25,327 bases of DNA from Selenomonadaceae bacterium. Lineage in GTDB: Bacteria; Bacillota; Negativicutes; Selenomonadales; Selenomonadaceae. The number at the start of each line of letters is the position of its first letter. The stretch's first letter is position 1. Position numbers and translations under genes: made by a program. Positions 8,251-16,396 of the stretch are shown here, one piece after another. The stretch is taken from positions 1 through 25,327 of the forward strand of contig JAEEGN010000113.1 of the NCBI GenBank assembly GCA_016280345.1, in the 5' to 3' direction. The notes beneath the pieces are model-generated. The model had not been told where the DNA came from and ran no database searches. It was given only the letters and a program-made list of their open reading frames with translations.

Positions 8251-8796
8251 ATGGACGAAGACCTGATCGAGAGGAAACTCAGCAGCGAAGATATCTATGA
8301 CGGCAAGCTGCTCCACGTGAAGTGCGATACCGTGCGGCTGCCGGACGGCAAAGAGACGACGCGGGAATGGGTGAAGCACCCGGGCGCCTCCGCCATCCTG
8401 CCGGTGCTGTCGGACGGGCAGATCATTCTGGTACGCCAGTACCGCTATCCGGTGGCGAAGGTCACGCTGGAAATCCCGGCGGGCAAGCTGGACGTGGCGG
8501 GAGAAAGCCCGCTGGAATGCGCCAAGCGGGAGCTCCGGGAGGAAACCGGCTACCAGGCGGCCCGCTACGAAAAACTCCTGGCGCTGGCGACGACGGTGGG
8601 CTTTTCCGACGAGGTCATCCACATCTACGCCGCCTGGGACCTCACGCCGGGCCAGCAGGCGACGGACGACGATGAATTCATCCACGTGGTGAAGATGCCG
8701 CTTGCCGAGGCGTATCAAGCCGTGCAGGACGGCAGGATCTACGACGCCAAGACGGTGACGGCCATCCTGTTCCTGATGGCCCGGGGCGGAAAATAA
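8251..8796 (+). CDS. nudF: Nudix hydrolase, ADP-ribose pyrophosphatase type
   Basis: Hydrolyses ADP-ribose and similar nucleoside diphosphate sugars to AMP plus a sugar phosphate. 181 residues, the usual NudF length. The N-terminal strand region with SAILPVL (47-53) and LVRQYRYPV (60-68) and the run LEIPAGKLD are typical of ADP-ribose pyrophosphatases. The Nudix box spans 78-101, ending in AKRELREETGY with the metal-binding glutamates E94, E97 and E98. Oddity: the first loop is GKLDVAGE, so G and E are separated by six residues instead of the five in the textbook GX5E pattern. The catalytic helix itself is intact. GAAGGAGA at 8238-8245 is a good ribosome-binding site. A strong terminator follows, making this the last gene of the recN transcript. 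The exact substrate is inferred from similarity. Confidence 0.9.
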   Translation: MDEDLIERKLSSEDIYDGKLLHVKCDTVRLPDGKETTREWVKHPGASAILPVLSDGQIILVRQYRYPVAKVTLEIPAGKLDVAGESPLECAKRELREETGYQAARYEKLLALATTVGFSDEVIHIYAAWDLTPGQQATDDDEFIHVVKMPLAEAYQAVQDGRIYDAKTVTAILFLMARGGK

Positions 8797-8830
8797 CAAA
8801 AGGAAAGATAATCGCATAGCCACAGACGCA

Positions 8831-8861
8831 AAGCGCTTTGCCTGACGCAAGGCGCTTTTTT
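8831..8861 (+). terminator. Intrinsic terminator after the Nudix gene
   Basis: AAGCGCTTTGC (8831-8841) pairs over 11 positions (one G-T) with GCAAGGCGCTT (8847-8857) around a five-base loop. The run of T continues to 8861. This closes the xseA-to-Nudix cluster. Confidence 0.88.
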
Positions 8862-8899
8862 CAGGCAACTGCGAAGCGAGAATTTGTAGAGCGGTCCCA

Positions 8900-8928
8900 T
8901 TGCAAGATTCTTTTCACCGTAGTAAAAT
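8900..8928 (+). promoter_or_regulatory. Sigma-A-type promoter for the M50 protease-scpAB operon
   Basis: TTGCAA (8900-8905) and TAAAAT (8923-8928) are separated by exactly 17 bases in an unusually AT-rich stretch just downstream of a terminator. Transcription would start near 8935, leaving a leader of about 90 bases before the ATG at 9026. The -10 hexamer is identical to the one proposed upstream of the SCIFF gene. Confidence 0.65.
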
Positions 8929-8937
8929 TTAGACTAC
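8919..8937 (+). promoter_or_regulatory. Inverted repeat over the -10 region, possible operator
   Basis: GTAGT (8919-8923) and ACTAC (8933-8937) form an inverted repeat with a nine-base AT-only-but-one centre containing most of the -10 hexamer. A repressor bound here would block the promoter. I do not recognise it as the site of a known regulator, and five-base arms can occur by chance. Confidence 0.3.
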
Positions 8938-9025
8938 GCCCCAAAAAAAGTTACAGAAAAAGGGGACGGCTTGCCGATTGCCGGAAAACCGCAGAAAATC
9001 ATTGATATTTTGAGGTGTTATCAAG

Positions 9026-9667
9026 ATGTTCGGATTCAATTTGATGGAAATTGTGGCCGGCCTGCCGGGCCTGATCATCGCCCTGTCGCTGCATGAGTAC
9101 GCCCACGCCCGGGCGGCGGTAGCGATGGGAGACTTCACGCCGAAGATGATGGGACGTCTCACGCTGAATCCCCTGGCCCATATCGACCCCATCGGGCTCA
9201 TCATGTTGCTGGTCGCCCGCTTTGGCTGGGCGAAACCGGTTATGGTCAATCCCAATAACTTCCGCGACCGGGTCAAGGGGGATATCCTGGTGGCGCTGGC
9301 GGGGCCGGCCATGAACTTCCTGGTGGCCTTCCTGGCGCTGGCGTTCATCATCTTTTACGCCGATGTGATGAAACTGTCGGGGACGGCGGGCCTGCGTACC
9401 GTCCTTTGGCTCATCGTCATCTACAATCTCAATTTCGGCATCTTCAATCTGATTCCGATACCGCCGCTGGACGGCTCGCGGGTATTGATGGCGGTCCTGC
9501 CGCCGGACCTGCAGTACCGGCTGGCGGGGCTGGAGCGTTACAGCTTCCTGATCCTGATCGTCTTCCTGATGACGCCGGTGCTGGGCTATATCCTGGTTCC
9601 GCTGCAGCGGCTGCTCCTGGGGATTTATCTCGAAGTCCTCGGCGTCGTTTTCGCGCCGTTCCTATGA
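9026..9667 (+). CDS. M50-family site-2-type membrane metalloprotease
   Basis: Small polytopic protease of the site-2 protease family (peptidase M50), which cleaves substrates within or near the membrane. 213 residues with several hydrophobic segments (about 8-22, 56-66, 88-112, 124-146, 172-196). The zinc-binding HEYAH (23-27) lies in the first segment, the central AGPAMN motif is at 92-97, and NLIPIPPLDG (141-150) supplies the third metal ligand, D149. There is no PDZ domain, so it belongs to the short YwhC-like group rather than the RseP group, and no substrate is known from the sequence. The start has GAGGTG at about 9012-9017. Its TGA overlaps the scpA ATG (ATGA at 9664-9667), an arrangement shared by many Gram-positives and suggesting translational coupling. 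Confidence 0.92.
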   Translation: MFGFNLMEIVAGLPGLIIALSLHEYAHARAAVAMGDFTPKMMGRLTLNPLAHIDPIGLIMLLVARFGWAKPVMVNPNNFRDRVKGDILVALAGPAMNFLVAFLALAFIIFYADVMKLSGTAGLRTVLWLIVIYNLNFGIFNLIPIPPLDGSRVLMAVLPPDLQYRLAGLERYSFLILIVFLMTPVLGYILVPLQRLLLGIYLEVLGVVFAPFL

Positions 9668-10431
9668 GCGAAACGGAAGGCTACAAGGTCCGGCTCGAGG
9701 CCTTCGAGGGCCCGATGGACCTGTTGATGCACCTGATCGAAAAGAACCGGATCGATATTTACGACATTCCCGTCGCGGCGCTTACAGAGCAGTACCTCGC
9801 CTATCTTGAAAGCATGAAGCGGTTCAATATCGAAGTTGCCAGCGAGTTCCTCGTCATGGCGGCGACGCTGCTCTACATCAAGTCGCGGATGATGCTGCCG
9901 AAGCCGCCGAAGGAAGAAGAAGCCGCCGTCGAGGAAGATCCGCGGCGCGAGCTCATCGAGCGGCTGCTGGAATATCAGCGGTACAAAAAGGCCAGTGCCG
10001 TGCTGGCGGAGATGGCGGTGGCCCAGGGGCGATGCGTGCCCCGCGCTCCCATGGCGATACCGGCCAAACGCCTGCCGCCGGAAAACCTCTCGGCCGAGGC
10101 CCTCTGGAAAGCCTTCCTGGCCGCCCGGGCCATACGACAGGAGCTGACGATTCCCCAGGCAATCGTCGCCCACGACGAGTACCGTGTAGAGGAGCAGATG
10201 GAGCAGATCATGGAGCGGCTCGCGGGCCACGAGGGGCCGCTGCCCTTCGCCGAGCTCTTCGCGGAGGGCAGCCGGGATGAGCTGGTGGCGGATTTCCTGG
10301 CGCTTTTGGAGCTCATCCGGCGCAAATACATCATCGTCCGGCAGGACGCGCTCTTCGACCGGATCATGATCTGGGTCCGGGATACGGAAGCGGCGGAGAG
10401 AAATGAGGATGAGGCGGATGTTCCTGGCTGA
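9664..10431 (+). CDS. scpA: Segregation and condensation protein A
   Basis: Kleisin subunit of the Smc-ScpAB condensin, which bridges Smc heads and binds ScpB during chromosome segregation. From the ATG at 9664 it has 255 residues. The N-terminal Smc-neck-binding helices are recognisable from KVRLEAFEGPMDLLMHLIEK (about 8-27) and IPVAALTEQYLAYL. The middle is variable, charged and Pro-rich, and the C-terminal winged helix ends around LALLELIRRKYIIVRQDALF. The frame is open upstream to 9406, but that part runs antisense to nothing known and overlaps the protease gene. The 3' end overlaps scpB by about 29 bases, or 14 if scpB starts at 10418. Confidence 0.95.
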   Translation: MSETEGYKVRLEAFEGPMDLLMHLIEKNRIDIYDIPVAALTEQYLAYLESMKRFNIEVASEFLVMAATLLYIKSRMMLPKPPKEEEAAVEEDPRRELIERLLEYQRYKKASAVLAEMAVAQGRCVPRAPMAIPAKRLPPENLSAEALWKAFLAARAIRQELTIPQAIVAHDEYRVEEQMEQIMERLAGHEGPLPFAELFAEGSRDELVADFLALLELIRRKYIIVRQDALFDRIMIWVRDTEAAERNEDEADVPG

Positions 10432-11020
10432 TTTGCTGGGGCCTTTGGAGGCGGTCCTGTTCGCCGGCGGCGACCCGGTCTCCGAGGCGCAGCTGATGAA
10501 GATACTCCAGGTGGACAAGGAGACGGTGGCGGAACTCCTGGCGGCGGAAACGGACCGTCTGGCCGACAGCCGGAGCGGCCTCCGGCTGCAGCAGACAGCC
10601 GGCGGCTGGCAGCTCGTCACGCGGCCGGAGTATTATCCCTATATCGAGAAGCTGGCGCAGACGACGGACCGGCGCCTTTCGGCGTCGGCGATGGAGACGC
10701 TTTCCATCATCGCCTACCGGCAGCTGGCGAAGAAAAAACCCGTCACCAAGCAGGAGATCGAGCATATCCGGGGCGTCCACGTGGAGCGTGTACTGTCGCT
10801 CCTGATGTCCCGCGACCTGGTGGCGGAGATGGGGCGCGACGCCAAGGCGCTGGGCCGGCCCATCCTCTACGGCGTAACGGATACCTTCCTGCGCTGCTTC
10901 GGCCTGAGGGAGCTTTCCGATCTGCCGCAGTTGCCGGAGGCCGAGTTGACGGGAGAAACGGCGGAGCAGCTCAGTCTCCTGGACATGATGGCCCCGGAGC
11001 AGGAACCGGAAGAAACGTGA
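10403..11020 (+). CDS. scpB: Segregation and condensation protein B
   Basis: Partner of ScpA in the condensin complex. It consists of two winged-helix domains. The protein is 205 residues from 10403. Recognisable blocks are LLGPLEAVLFAGGDPVSEAQ near the N-terminus, LSASAMETLSIIAYRQ, KQEIEHIRGVHVERVLSLL and ALGRPILYGVTDTFLRCFGL near the end. Three in-frame ATGs (10403, 10409, 10418) sit in a purine-rich stretch (GCGGAGAG, then ATGAGGCGG), so the true start is uncertain. 10418 would give the MFLADLLGP beginning seen in many homologues. A terminator follows directly. Confidence 0.94.
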   Translation: MRMRRMFLADLLGPLEAVLFAGGDPVSEAQLMKILQVDKETVAELLAAETDRLADSRSGLRLQQTAGGWQLVTRPEYYPYIEKLAQTTDRRLSASAMETLSIIAYRQLAKKKPVTKQEIEHIRGVHVERVLSLLMSRDLVAEMGRDAKALGRPILYGVTDTFLRCFGLRELSDLPQLPEAELTGETAEQLSLLDMMAPEQEPEET

Positions 11021-11026
11021 TACGGG

Positions 11027-11053
11027 AGCACTCACGGCGGTGAGTGCTTTTCT
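11027..11053 (+). terminator. Intrinsic terminator after scpB
   Basis: AGCACTCAC (11027-11035) and GTGAGTGCT (11040-11048) form a perfect nine-base stem with a GGCG tetraloop, followed by TTTCT. The T-run is short, so some read-through into the next genes is possible, and no clear promoter is visible in the 30 bases after it. Confidence 0.78.
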
Positions 11054-11083
11054 CATGCAATCGATATGAGGTGATACCCTTTG

Positions 11084-11278
11084 ATGGACGTACCTATGGA
11101 TTCGGACACGCTGGCGCTCTATATCATCGCCGGCGTATTGTCGACGATCGGCTTCATCATGCTCTACCTGGAGGCGAAGCGGAACCGGCCGCCGAAGGAG
11201 ACGGCGCCGGAGAACGCCCCGGAGGAGCAGGAACCGGCGGAGAAGAAAACCGGGAAAAAAGGCAGGGCAAAGAAATGA
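11084..11278 (+). CDS. Small single-pass membrane protein
   Basis: 64 residues from the ATG at 11084, placed 8 bases after GAGGTGAT (11068-11075). A TTG at 11081 and an ATG at 11096 are alternatives. One hydrophobic segment (about residues 10-29, LALYIIAGVLSTIGFIMLYL) is followed by a positively charged stop-transfer sequence and a highly charged, Glu/Pro/Lys-rich tail that would lie in the cytoplasm. I do not recognise a named family. The stop overlaps the U32 start (ATGA at 11275-11278), so translation of the two is probably coupled, which supports that it is real and suggests a link to the U32 protein. Function is unknown. Confidence 0.7.
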   Translation: MDVPMDSDTLALYIIAGVLSTIGFIMLYLEAKRNRPPKETAPENAPEEQEPAEKKTGKKGRAKK

Positions 11279-13791
11279 ACGCGTCGGAAAAACAGCCGGA
11301 GGCAAACCGGCGGAAAGTCGAGCTCCTGGCCCCCGCCGGCACCCGCGAGGCACTGGTAGCGGCGGTGGAGAACGGCGCCAACGCGGTCTATCTGTCCGGC
11401 GCCCGCTTCGGGGCCCGGGCCTTCGCGGCGAATTTCGACCGGGAAGGGCTGCGGGAGGCGATTCGTTTCGCCCATTTGCGGAACGTGGCCATCCATGTCA
11501 CGGTGAATACCATCGTGGCCGACGAGGAAACGGAAACCCTGGCCGGATATCTGCGCTTCCTCTATGAGGCCGGCGCCGACGCGATTCTGGTGCAGGATTT
11601 GGGAGTGGCCCGTCTGGCGAGGCGCGTCGTCCCCGACCTTCCGCTCCACGCCAGCACGCAGATGACGGTACATAACCTGGCGGGCGCCCTGGAGCTGGAA
11701 CGGCTCGGTTTTTCCCGCATCGTCCTGGCCCGGGAGCTGTCTCTGGCGGAGATACGGGAAATCTGTGCCGCCTGCCGGGCGGAAATCGAGGTCTTCATCC
11801 ACGGCGCCCTCTGCGTCTGCTATTCCGGCCAGTGCCTGATGAGCAGCCTGATTGGAGGACGCTCCGGGAACCGGGGACGCTGCGCCCAGCCCTGCCGCCT
11901 GCCCTATGCCCTGGTGGACGAAACCGGGCAAAATCTGCTGGAAGGCGTGGCCGGGCAGTTCCTGCTGTCGCCGCGGGATCTCAACACGTCGGCGCTCTTG
12001 CCGGAGCTGATCGACGCCGGCGTAGCCTCATTGAAGATCGAGGGCCGCATGAAACGCCCTGAGTACGTGGCGGTGGTGACCGGCGTTTACCGGCGCGCCA
12101 TCGACGCCGGCGGTTTCCGCAGGAAAACCCGGGAAGACAGCGATCAGAAGCGGCTGGCCCAGATCTTCAACCGTGATTTCACCACCGCCTACCTGGAGAA
12201 GAATCCGGGCCAGACCATGATGAGCGACCGCCGCCCCAACAACCGGGGCCTCCTGGTCGGACGCGTCCTTCAATACGACGCCGCCCAACGGCTGGCGGAG
12301 GTCCGGCTCACCGAGGACATCCACCCGGGGGACCAGATCGATTTCTGGGTGAAGTCCGGCGGCCGGGTGACGGTGACCGTCAACGAGCTCACGGACGAAA
12401 ACGGCCGGCCGGTTGAATACGGCCCGGCGGGGGGAGTGGTTCGCTTTCCGGTCACGAAGGCCGTGCATCCCCATGACCGGCTGTTCCGGGTGTATGACGC
12501 GGTCCTGATGGCGACGGCTCAGGCGACGTTCAAGAGCGGCGCGCCGCTCCGTCGGATCCCCGTCGATGCCCGCTTCACCGCCTCCATCGGCCAGCCACCG
12601 TCGCTGCGCCTGACGGCGGAAGGACAAAGCGTTGAGGCGGTCTCGGACGTCCTGGGGCAAGCGGCGCAAAAGCATCCGCTGACGGAGGAAAGCGTCCTGA
12701 AGCAATTGGAGCGCCTGGGAACAACGGTGTACCGCCTGCAGGATTTCCAGGCAATCCTGGACGGGGACGTCATGGTCCCGGTCAGCGTGCTGAACGACCT
12801 GCGCCGTCAGGCGGTAACGGCTCTGGACGAGGCGCGGCTCCGCACCCACGAGCGGCCTCCCCTCCCCCCTCTCTGCCACCGGGAACCGGAACCGTCGCGT
12901 TCCCCGGCCGGCGCGGCCAGGCTCATGGTGGCCGTGGATTCCCTCGAGAAAGCGGCGGCGGCGCTGCAGGCCGGCGCCGACGGTCTGCTCTTTGGCGGCG
13001 ATACCTACGACCATCGGACGCTGTCCGCCGACGATTACCGGGCCGCCTGCCGGATGGCCCGGGAAAAGGGCTGTCTGATTCATTTCAACACGCCGCGCAT
13101 CGTGCGGGAGGCGCGCTGGGAAGCGCTCCGCCGCCTGTTTGACGAGTGGGCGGCAATGGCCCCCGACGGCATCAACGTCCACAACATCGCAACCCTGGCC
13201 CTGGCGCGGGAGGCGGCAGTGGCGCCGGTGCAAAGCGACTGGTCGCTGATCGCCTACAACGCGCTGGCTGCCGCCGAGCTGAAAGAGCTTGGCGCATCCC
13301 GCGTCACAGCGTCGCCGGAGCTCAGTCTCCGGCAGCTGGAAGAACTGGCGAAGGCCTGCCCGCTGCCGCTGGAAGCGATCGTTCACGGCCGGCTGGAACT
13401 CATGGTCTCCGCCTACTGCGTGATGGGGAGTTTCCTGGGCGGCGCCGGAGAGCACGCCTGCTCCGGCCCCTGCCGGACCGGACGCTATTTCCTGAAGGAC
13501 CGGAAAGACGCCCTTTTCCCCATCGTCACCGACGCCGCCTGCCAGATGCACATCCTGAATTCCAAGACGCTGAGCCTGCTGCCCCACGTCGGGCGGCTGC
13601 CGCGTATGGGCGTTGACCGCCTGCGGCTGGAGGCGCGGTATCTCTCCGCCGGGGAGATTCGTCAGGTCGTCGAGGCTTACCGGACCGTGCTGGCCTGGGG
13701 GCCGGAACTCACGGAGGAACAGGAGCATCGCTGCTGGGAACTGGAAGGGAAAGACATCACCCGCGGCCATTACTTCCGCGGCGTCTTATAA
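11275..13791 (+). CDS. U32 family protein with DUF3656 and a second U32-like half
   Basis: 838 residues. Characterised U32 relatives are not simple peptidases: RlhA, TrhP, UbiU and UbiV are iron-sulphur proteins acting in RNA or quinone hydroxylation, and RlhA also carries DUF3656. Residues 14-330 are the U32 barrel with the signature EVFIHGALCVCYSGQC (172-187) and GNRGRCAQPC (198-207). Residues about 370-520 match the DUF3656 region (RPNNRGLLVGRV..). After a Pro-rich linker (about 525-545) comes a second barrel-like half with its own cysteines C715, C729, C733 and C756, suggesting a second Fe-S site. The ATG at 11275 overlaps the previous stop, and a longer in-frame ORF starting at 11044 crosses a terminator and is discarded. 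An RNA-hydroxylation role like RlhA is plausible but unproven. U32 next to mutS2 is a known arrangement in anaerobic Bacillota. Confidence 0.85.
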   Translation: MNASEKQPEANRRKVELLAPAGTREALVAAVENGANAVYLSGARFGARAFAANFDREGLREAIRFAHLRNVAIHVTVNTIVADEETETLAGYLRFLYEAGADAILVQDLGVARLARRVVPDLPLHASTQMTVHNLAGALELERLGFSRIVLARELSLAEIREICAACRAEIEVFIHGALCVCYSGQCLMSSLIGGRSGNRGRCAQPCRLPYALVDETGQNLLEGVAGQFLLSPRDLNTSALLPELIDAGVASLKIEGRMKRPEYVAVVTGVYRRAIDAGGFRRKTREDSDQKRLAQIFNRDFTTAYLEKNPGQTMMSDRRPNNRGLLVGRVLQYDAAQRLAEVRLTEDIHPGDQIDFWVKSGGRVTVTVNELTDENGRPVEYGPAGGVVRFPVTKAVHPHDRLFRVYDAVLMATAQATFKSGAPLRRIPVDARFTASIGQPPSLRLTAEGQSVEAVSDVLGQAAQKHPLTEESVLKQLERLGTTVYRLQDFQAILDGDVMVPVSVLNDLRRQAVTALDEARLRTHERPPLPPLCHREPEPSRSPAGAARLMVAVDSLEKAAAALQAGADGLLFGGDTYDHRTLSADDYRAACRMAREKGCLIHFNTPRIVREARWEALRRLFDEWAAMAPDGINVHNIATLALAREAAVAPVQSDWSLIAYNALAAAELKELGASRVTASPELSLRQLEELAKACPLPLEAIVHGRLELMVSAYCVMGSFLGGAGEHACSGPCRTGRYFLKDRKDALFPIVTDAACQMHILNSKTLSLLPHVGRLPRMGVDRLRLEARYLSAGEIRQVVEAYRTVLAWGPELTEEQEHRCWELEGKDITRGHYFRGVL

Positions 13792-13809
13792 CGCCATTGG
13801 AGACAGAAT

Positions 13810-16182
13810 ATGAAACAGGACGTAAGGAAAACGCTGGAATACGACAGGATCGTCGCGTTTCTCCGCGATGAGGCCGGTTCCCTGCAGGGCAAGGAACTGG
13901 CGGAGCGCCTCGAGCCCACCGGAGATTTTGACGAAGCGCAGGAGCGGCTGGAGGAAACAGCCCAGGCGTTGGCCGTACTGAACGCCGCGCCACCGCCCCT
14001 GGGCGGTATCCGGGACATCCGGGAACCGGTGGCCAAGGCAGCGAAGGACGCGGTGCTGGATCCGGAGGAACTCACGGAAATCATGAGCTCCCTCTACGCC
14101 ATGCGCCAGGTCAAGCGCTTCTTCAAGGAACTGGATGACGACGCGGCCCCCACCCTCAAGGCGTGGGCGCAAAGCATCGAAATTCTGGGGCAACTGGAGC
14201 GCGACCTGGAAAACACCATCGACGAGCACGGGACGCTGCGAGACGACGCGACGGTGGAGCTGGCCCGCCTGCGGCAGGGCATCCGCACCGCCCAGCGCCG
14301 CATCAAGGAATCCCTGAGCTCGATCCTTCGTTCCACGGAGAACCAGAAGCTCTTTCAGGACGCCATCGTGACCATGCGTGAGGACCGTTACGTCATCCCC
14401 GTCAAGCAGGAATACCGTAGCCGCTTCCCCGGCATCGTCCACGACCAGTCCTCCACCGGGGCGACGCTGTTCATCGAGCCCCTGGCGGTGGTGAACCTCA
14501 ACAACGACGTCAAACAGCTCCGCCTGGAAGAAGAGCAGGAAATACGGCGCATCCTGCAAAAGCTGTCGGCGCGCATCGGCCGGGAGGGCGCGGTGCTGCT
14601 GGCGAATTCCGAAATCCTGGCCCGGCTCGATTTCACCTTCGCCAGGGCGAAGCTGGCCCGCCGGATGCGGGCGACGCGGCCGGAGATGAACCGGGAGGGA
14701 CGCACGGTACTGAAGCAGGCCCGGCACCCGCTGATCGCGCCTGATCAGGTGGTGCCGGTGGACATCTTCCTCGGGGAGAAGAACCGGGTGCTTTTGGTGA
14801 CCGGACCCAATACCGGCGGCAAGACCGTGGCCATGAAGACGCTGGGGCTGCTCTCGCTGATGGCCCAGTCCGGCTGCTTCATCCCGGCGGCCGCCGGCTC
14901 CGAGCTTGCCCTCTATCAGCGCGTTTACGCCGACATCGGCGACGAGCAGAGCATCGAGCAGAGCCTGAGCACCTTCTCGGCCCACATGAAGTACCTGGTG
15001 GGCGCGCTGGAAGAAGCCGAGGCCGGCGACCTCCTGCTGCTGGACGAAGTCGGCGCCGGCACCGACCCGGAGGAAGGGGCGGCGCTGGCCATGGCAATCC
15101 TCGAACAGCTCCTGGCCATCGGCGCCAGCGTCGTGGCGACGACGCACTACTCCTCCCTCAAGACCTTCGCCTACAGCCGGGACGGCATCGAGAACGCCTG
15201 CGTGGAGTTCGACGCCGAATCATTGCGGCCCACCTACCGTCTGCTCTTTGGCATTCCCGGCGCCAGCAACGCCTTTGCCATCAGTCAGCGGCTGGGGCTT
15301 TCGCGGTCCCTCATCCTGCGGGCGCAGGAGCTCATCGCCGCCGACCACGCCCAGTTCGAGCAGGTCATCAGCGGCCTGGAGAAGGAAAAACGGCTCTACG
15401 AGCAGATGAACGCGGAAATCGAGGAGCGCCGGCGCCGCGCCCGGAGTCTGGAAGAAAAGCTGGCGAAGATGAAGCAGGAGCTGGCGGAAAAAAAGACCGC
15501 GGTTCTCCGCAGCGCCCGGCAGGAAAGCGCGGCACTGCTCCGGCGGACCCGGCGGGAGTCGGAGGAAATCATCCAGGCCCTCAAGGAGCAATTCAACGAC
15601 CAGGGCGTGAAGAAACGCCAGCAGGCCATCCAGGAGGCGCGGGAGAAACTGGCGGAAGCCGCCGAGGACGTGCGCCCCGGCTTTTCCTCGAACCCGGCCT
15701 ACAAAAACCCCATCGACCTTTCGCGGCTGCGCGCCGGCGATACCGTGTACGTGACCACCCTCGACCAGAAAGGGACGGTGCTGAACGTCCAGGGCAGGGA
15801 CCTGGAACTTCAGCTGGGCAGCCTGAAAACCTTCGTCAAGGCACAGGACTGCCGCTTCGTCTCCCCGGCGGCGCCATCGGAGGACACGGCGGCCCGGCAG
15901 ACCGCCGCCGCCATGTTCCTGCAAAAGACGACCAACGCCGTCCGCGAACTCGACATCCGGGGCCTGATGGTGGACGAAGGCGAGCAAGTCGTGGGGAAAT
16001 TCCTCGACGACGCGGCGCTGGCCGGCCTCAAGCAGGTCCTCATCATCCACGGCAAAGGCACCGGCGCCCTGCGCAAGGGCATCCACGCCTACCTGCGCCG
16101 CCACCGGAGCGTCCGGGACTTCAACTTCGCCGATATGGACGAGGGCGGCACCGGCGCCACGGTGGTGAACCTCAAAGCCTGA
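13810..16182 (+). CDS. mutS2: Endonuclease/ribosome-rescue ATPase MutS2
   Basis: MutS-like ATPase with a C-terminal Smr nuclease domain. In the literature it suppresses recombination in some bacteria and splits collided ribosomes in Bacillus. 790 residues, standard length. The N-terminal half holds MutS core and clamp helices. Walker A is GPNTGGKT (332-339), and Walker B LLLLDEVGAGTDPEEG has D412/E413, followed by ATTHYSSLK. Residues about 510-620 form a charged coiled coil. The KOW-like region is near RAGDTVYV, and the Smr domain covers about 713-790 with LDIRG and IIHGKGTGAL. Mismatch-binding domain I is absent, as expected for MutS2. The ATG has GGAGA 7 bases upstream and follows the U32 stop by 18 bases. 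A terminator follows. Confidence 0.95.
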   Translation: MKQDVRKTLEYDRIVAFLRDEAGSLQGKELAERLEPTGDFDEAQERLEETAQALAVLNAAPPPLGGIRDIREPVAKAAKDAVLDPEELTEIMSSLYAMRQVKRFFKELDDDAAPTLKAWAQSIEILGQLERDLENTIDEHGTLRDDATVELARLRQGIRTAQRRIKESLSSILRSTENQKLFQDAIVTMREDRYVIPVKQEYRSRFPGIVHDQSSTGATLFIEPLAVVNLNNDVKQLRLEEEQEIRRILQKLSARIGREGAVLLANSEILARLDFTFARAKLARRMRATRPEMNREGRTVLKQARHPLIAPDQVVPVDIFLGEKNRVLLVTGPNTGGKTVAMKTLGLLSLMAQSGCFIPAAAGSELALYQRVYADIGDEQSIEQSLSTFSAHMKYLVGALEEAEAGDLLLLDEVGAGTDPEEGAALAMAILEQLLAIGASVVATTHYSSLKTFAYSRDGIENACVEFDAESLRPTYRLLFGIPGASNAFAISQRLGLSRSLILRAQELIAADHAQFEQVISGLEKEKRLYEQMNAEIEERRRRARSLEEKLAKMKQELAEKKTAVLRSARQESAALLRRTRRESEEIIQALKEQFNDQGVKKRQQAIQEAREKLAEAAEDVRPGFSSNPAYKNPIDLSRLRAGDTVYVTTLDQKGTVLNVQGRDLELQLGSLKTFVKAQDCRFVSPAAPSEDTAARQTAAAMFLQKTTNAVRELDIRGLMVDEGEQVVGKFLDDAALAGLKQVLIIHGKGTGALRKGIHAYLRRHRSVRDFNFADMDEGGTGATVVNLKA

Positions 16183-16185
16183 GAC

Positions 16186-16232
16186 AAGAGGCTGGCCATG
16201 AAGGAATCATCTTCAGGGACTGCCTCTTTTTT
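16186..16232 (+). terminator. Intrinsic terminator after mutS2
   Basis: AAGAGGC (16186-16192) pairs with GCCTCTT (16222-16228), and a second stem TGAAG/CTTCA sits inside the loop. A run of six T (16227-16232) follows the outer stem. It begins three bases after the mutS2 stop. Confidence 0.75.
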
Positions 16233-16361
16233 CTGCTCGTGACTGCCCCCAGGGGGAAGCATACAGAACCGGACGCAAAAGCGAAATGCGGCTTGCCGCC
16301 CTCCGATGGCAGGTAAGCCGGTTCCGGGGCGGGAAACGCCTGGCGAAAAAGAATCTGCGGA

Positions 16362-16396
16362 AAAGGCCGGTAAACGTTTGCTGTTTACCGGTCTTT
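16362..16396 (+). repeat. Long inverted repeat in the rapZ promoter region
   Basis: A 14-base arm (16362-16375, AAAGGCCGGTAAAC) matches the arm at 16383-16396 (GTTTACCGGTCTTT) with a single G-T pair, around a seven-base loop GTTTGCT. The left arm and loop also contain the palindrome AAACGTTT. It overlaps the proposed -35 hexamer of the rapZ promoter. It could be a DNA operator for a dimeric repressor, or a second terminator for mutS2 read-through, although the sequence after the stem (TCTTTCTAG) is only moderately T-rich. Confidence 0.7.

Noticed and set aside
9406..9663. Upstream extension of scpA
   Set aside because: Overlaps the M50 protease in another frame; the ATGA junction at 9664 and the normal ScpA beginning decide the start.
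11044..11274. In-frame 77-codon N-terminal extension of the U32 gene
   Set aside because: It begins inside the T-run of the scpB terminator, overlaps the small membrane protein and has no U32 similarity; the ATG at 11275 fits the family.
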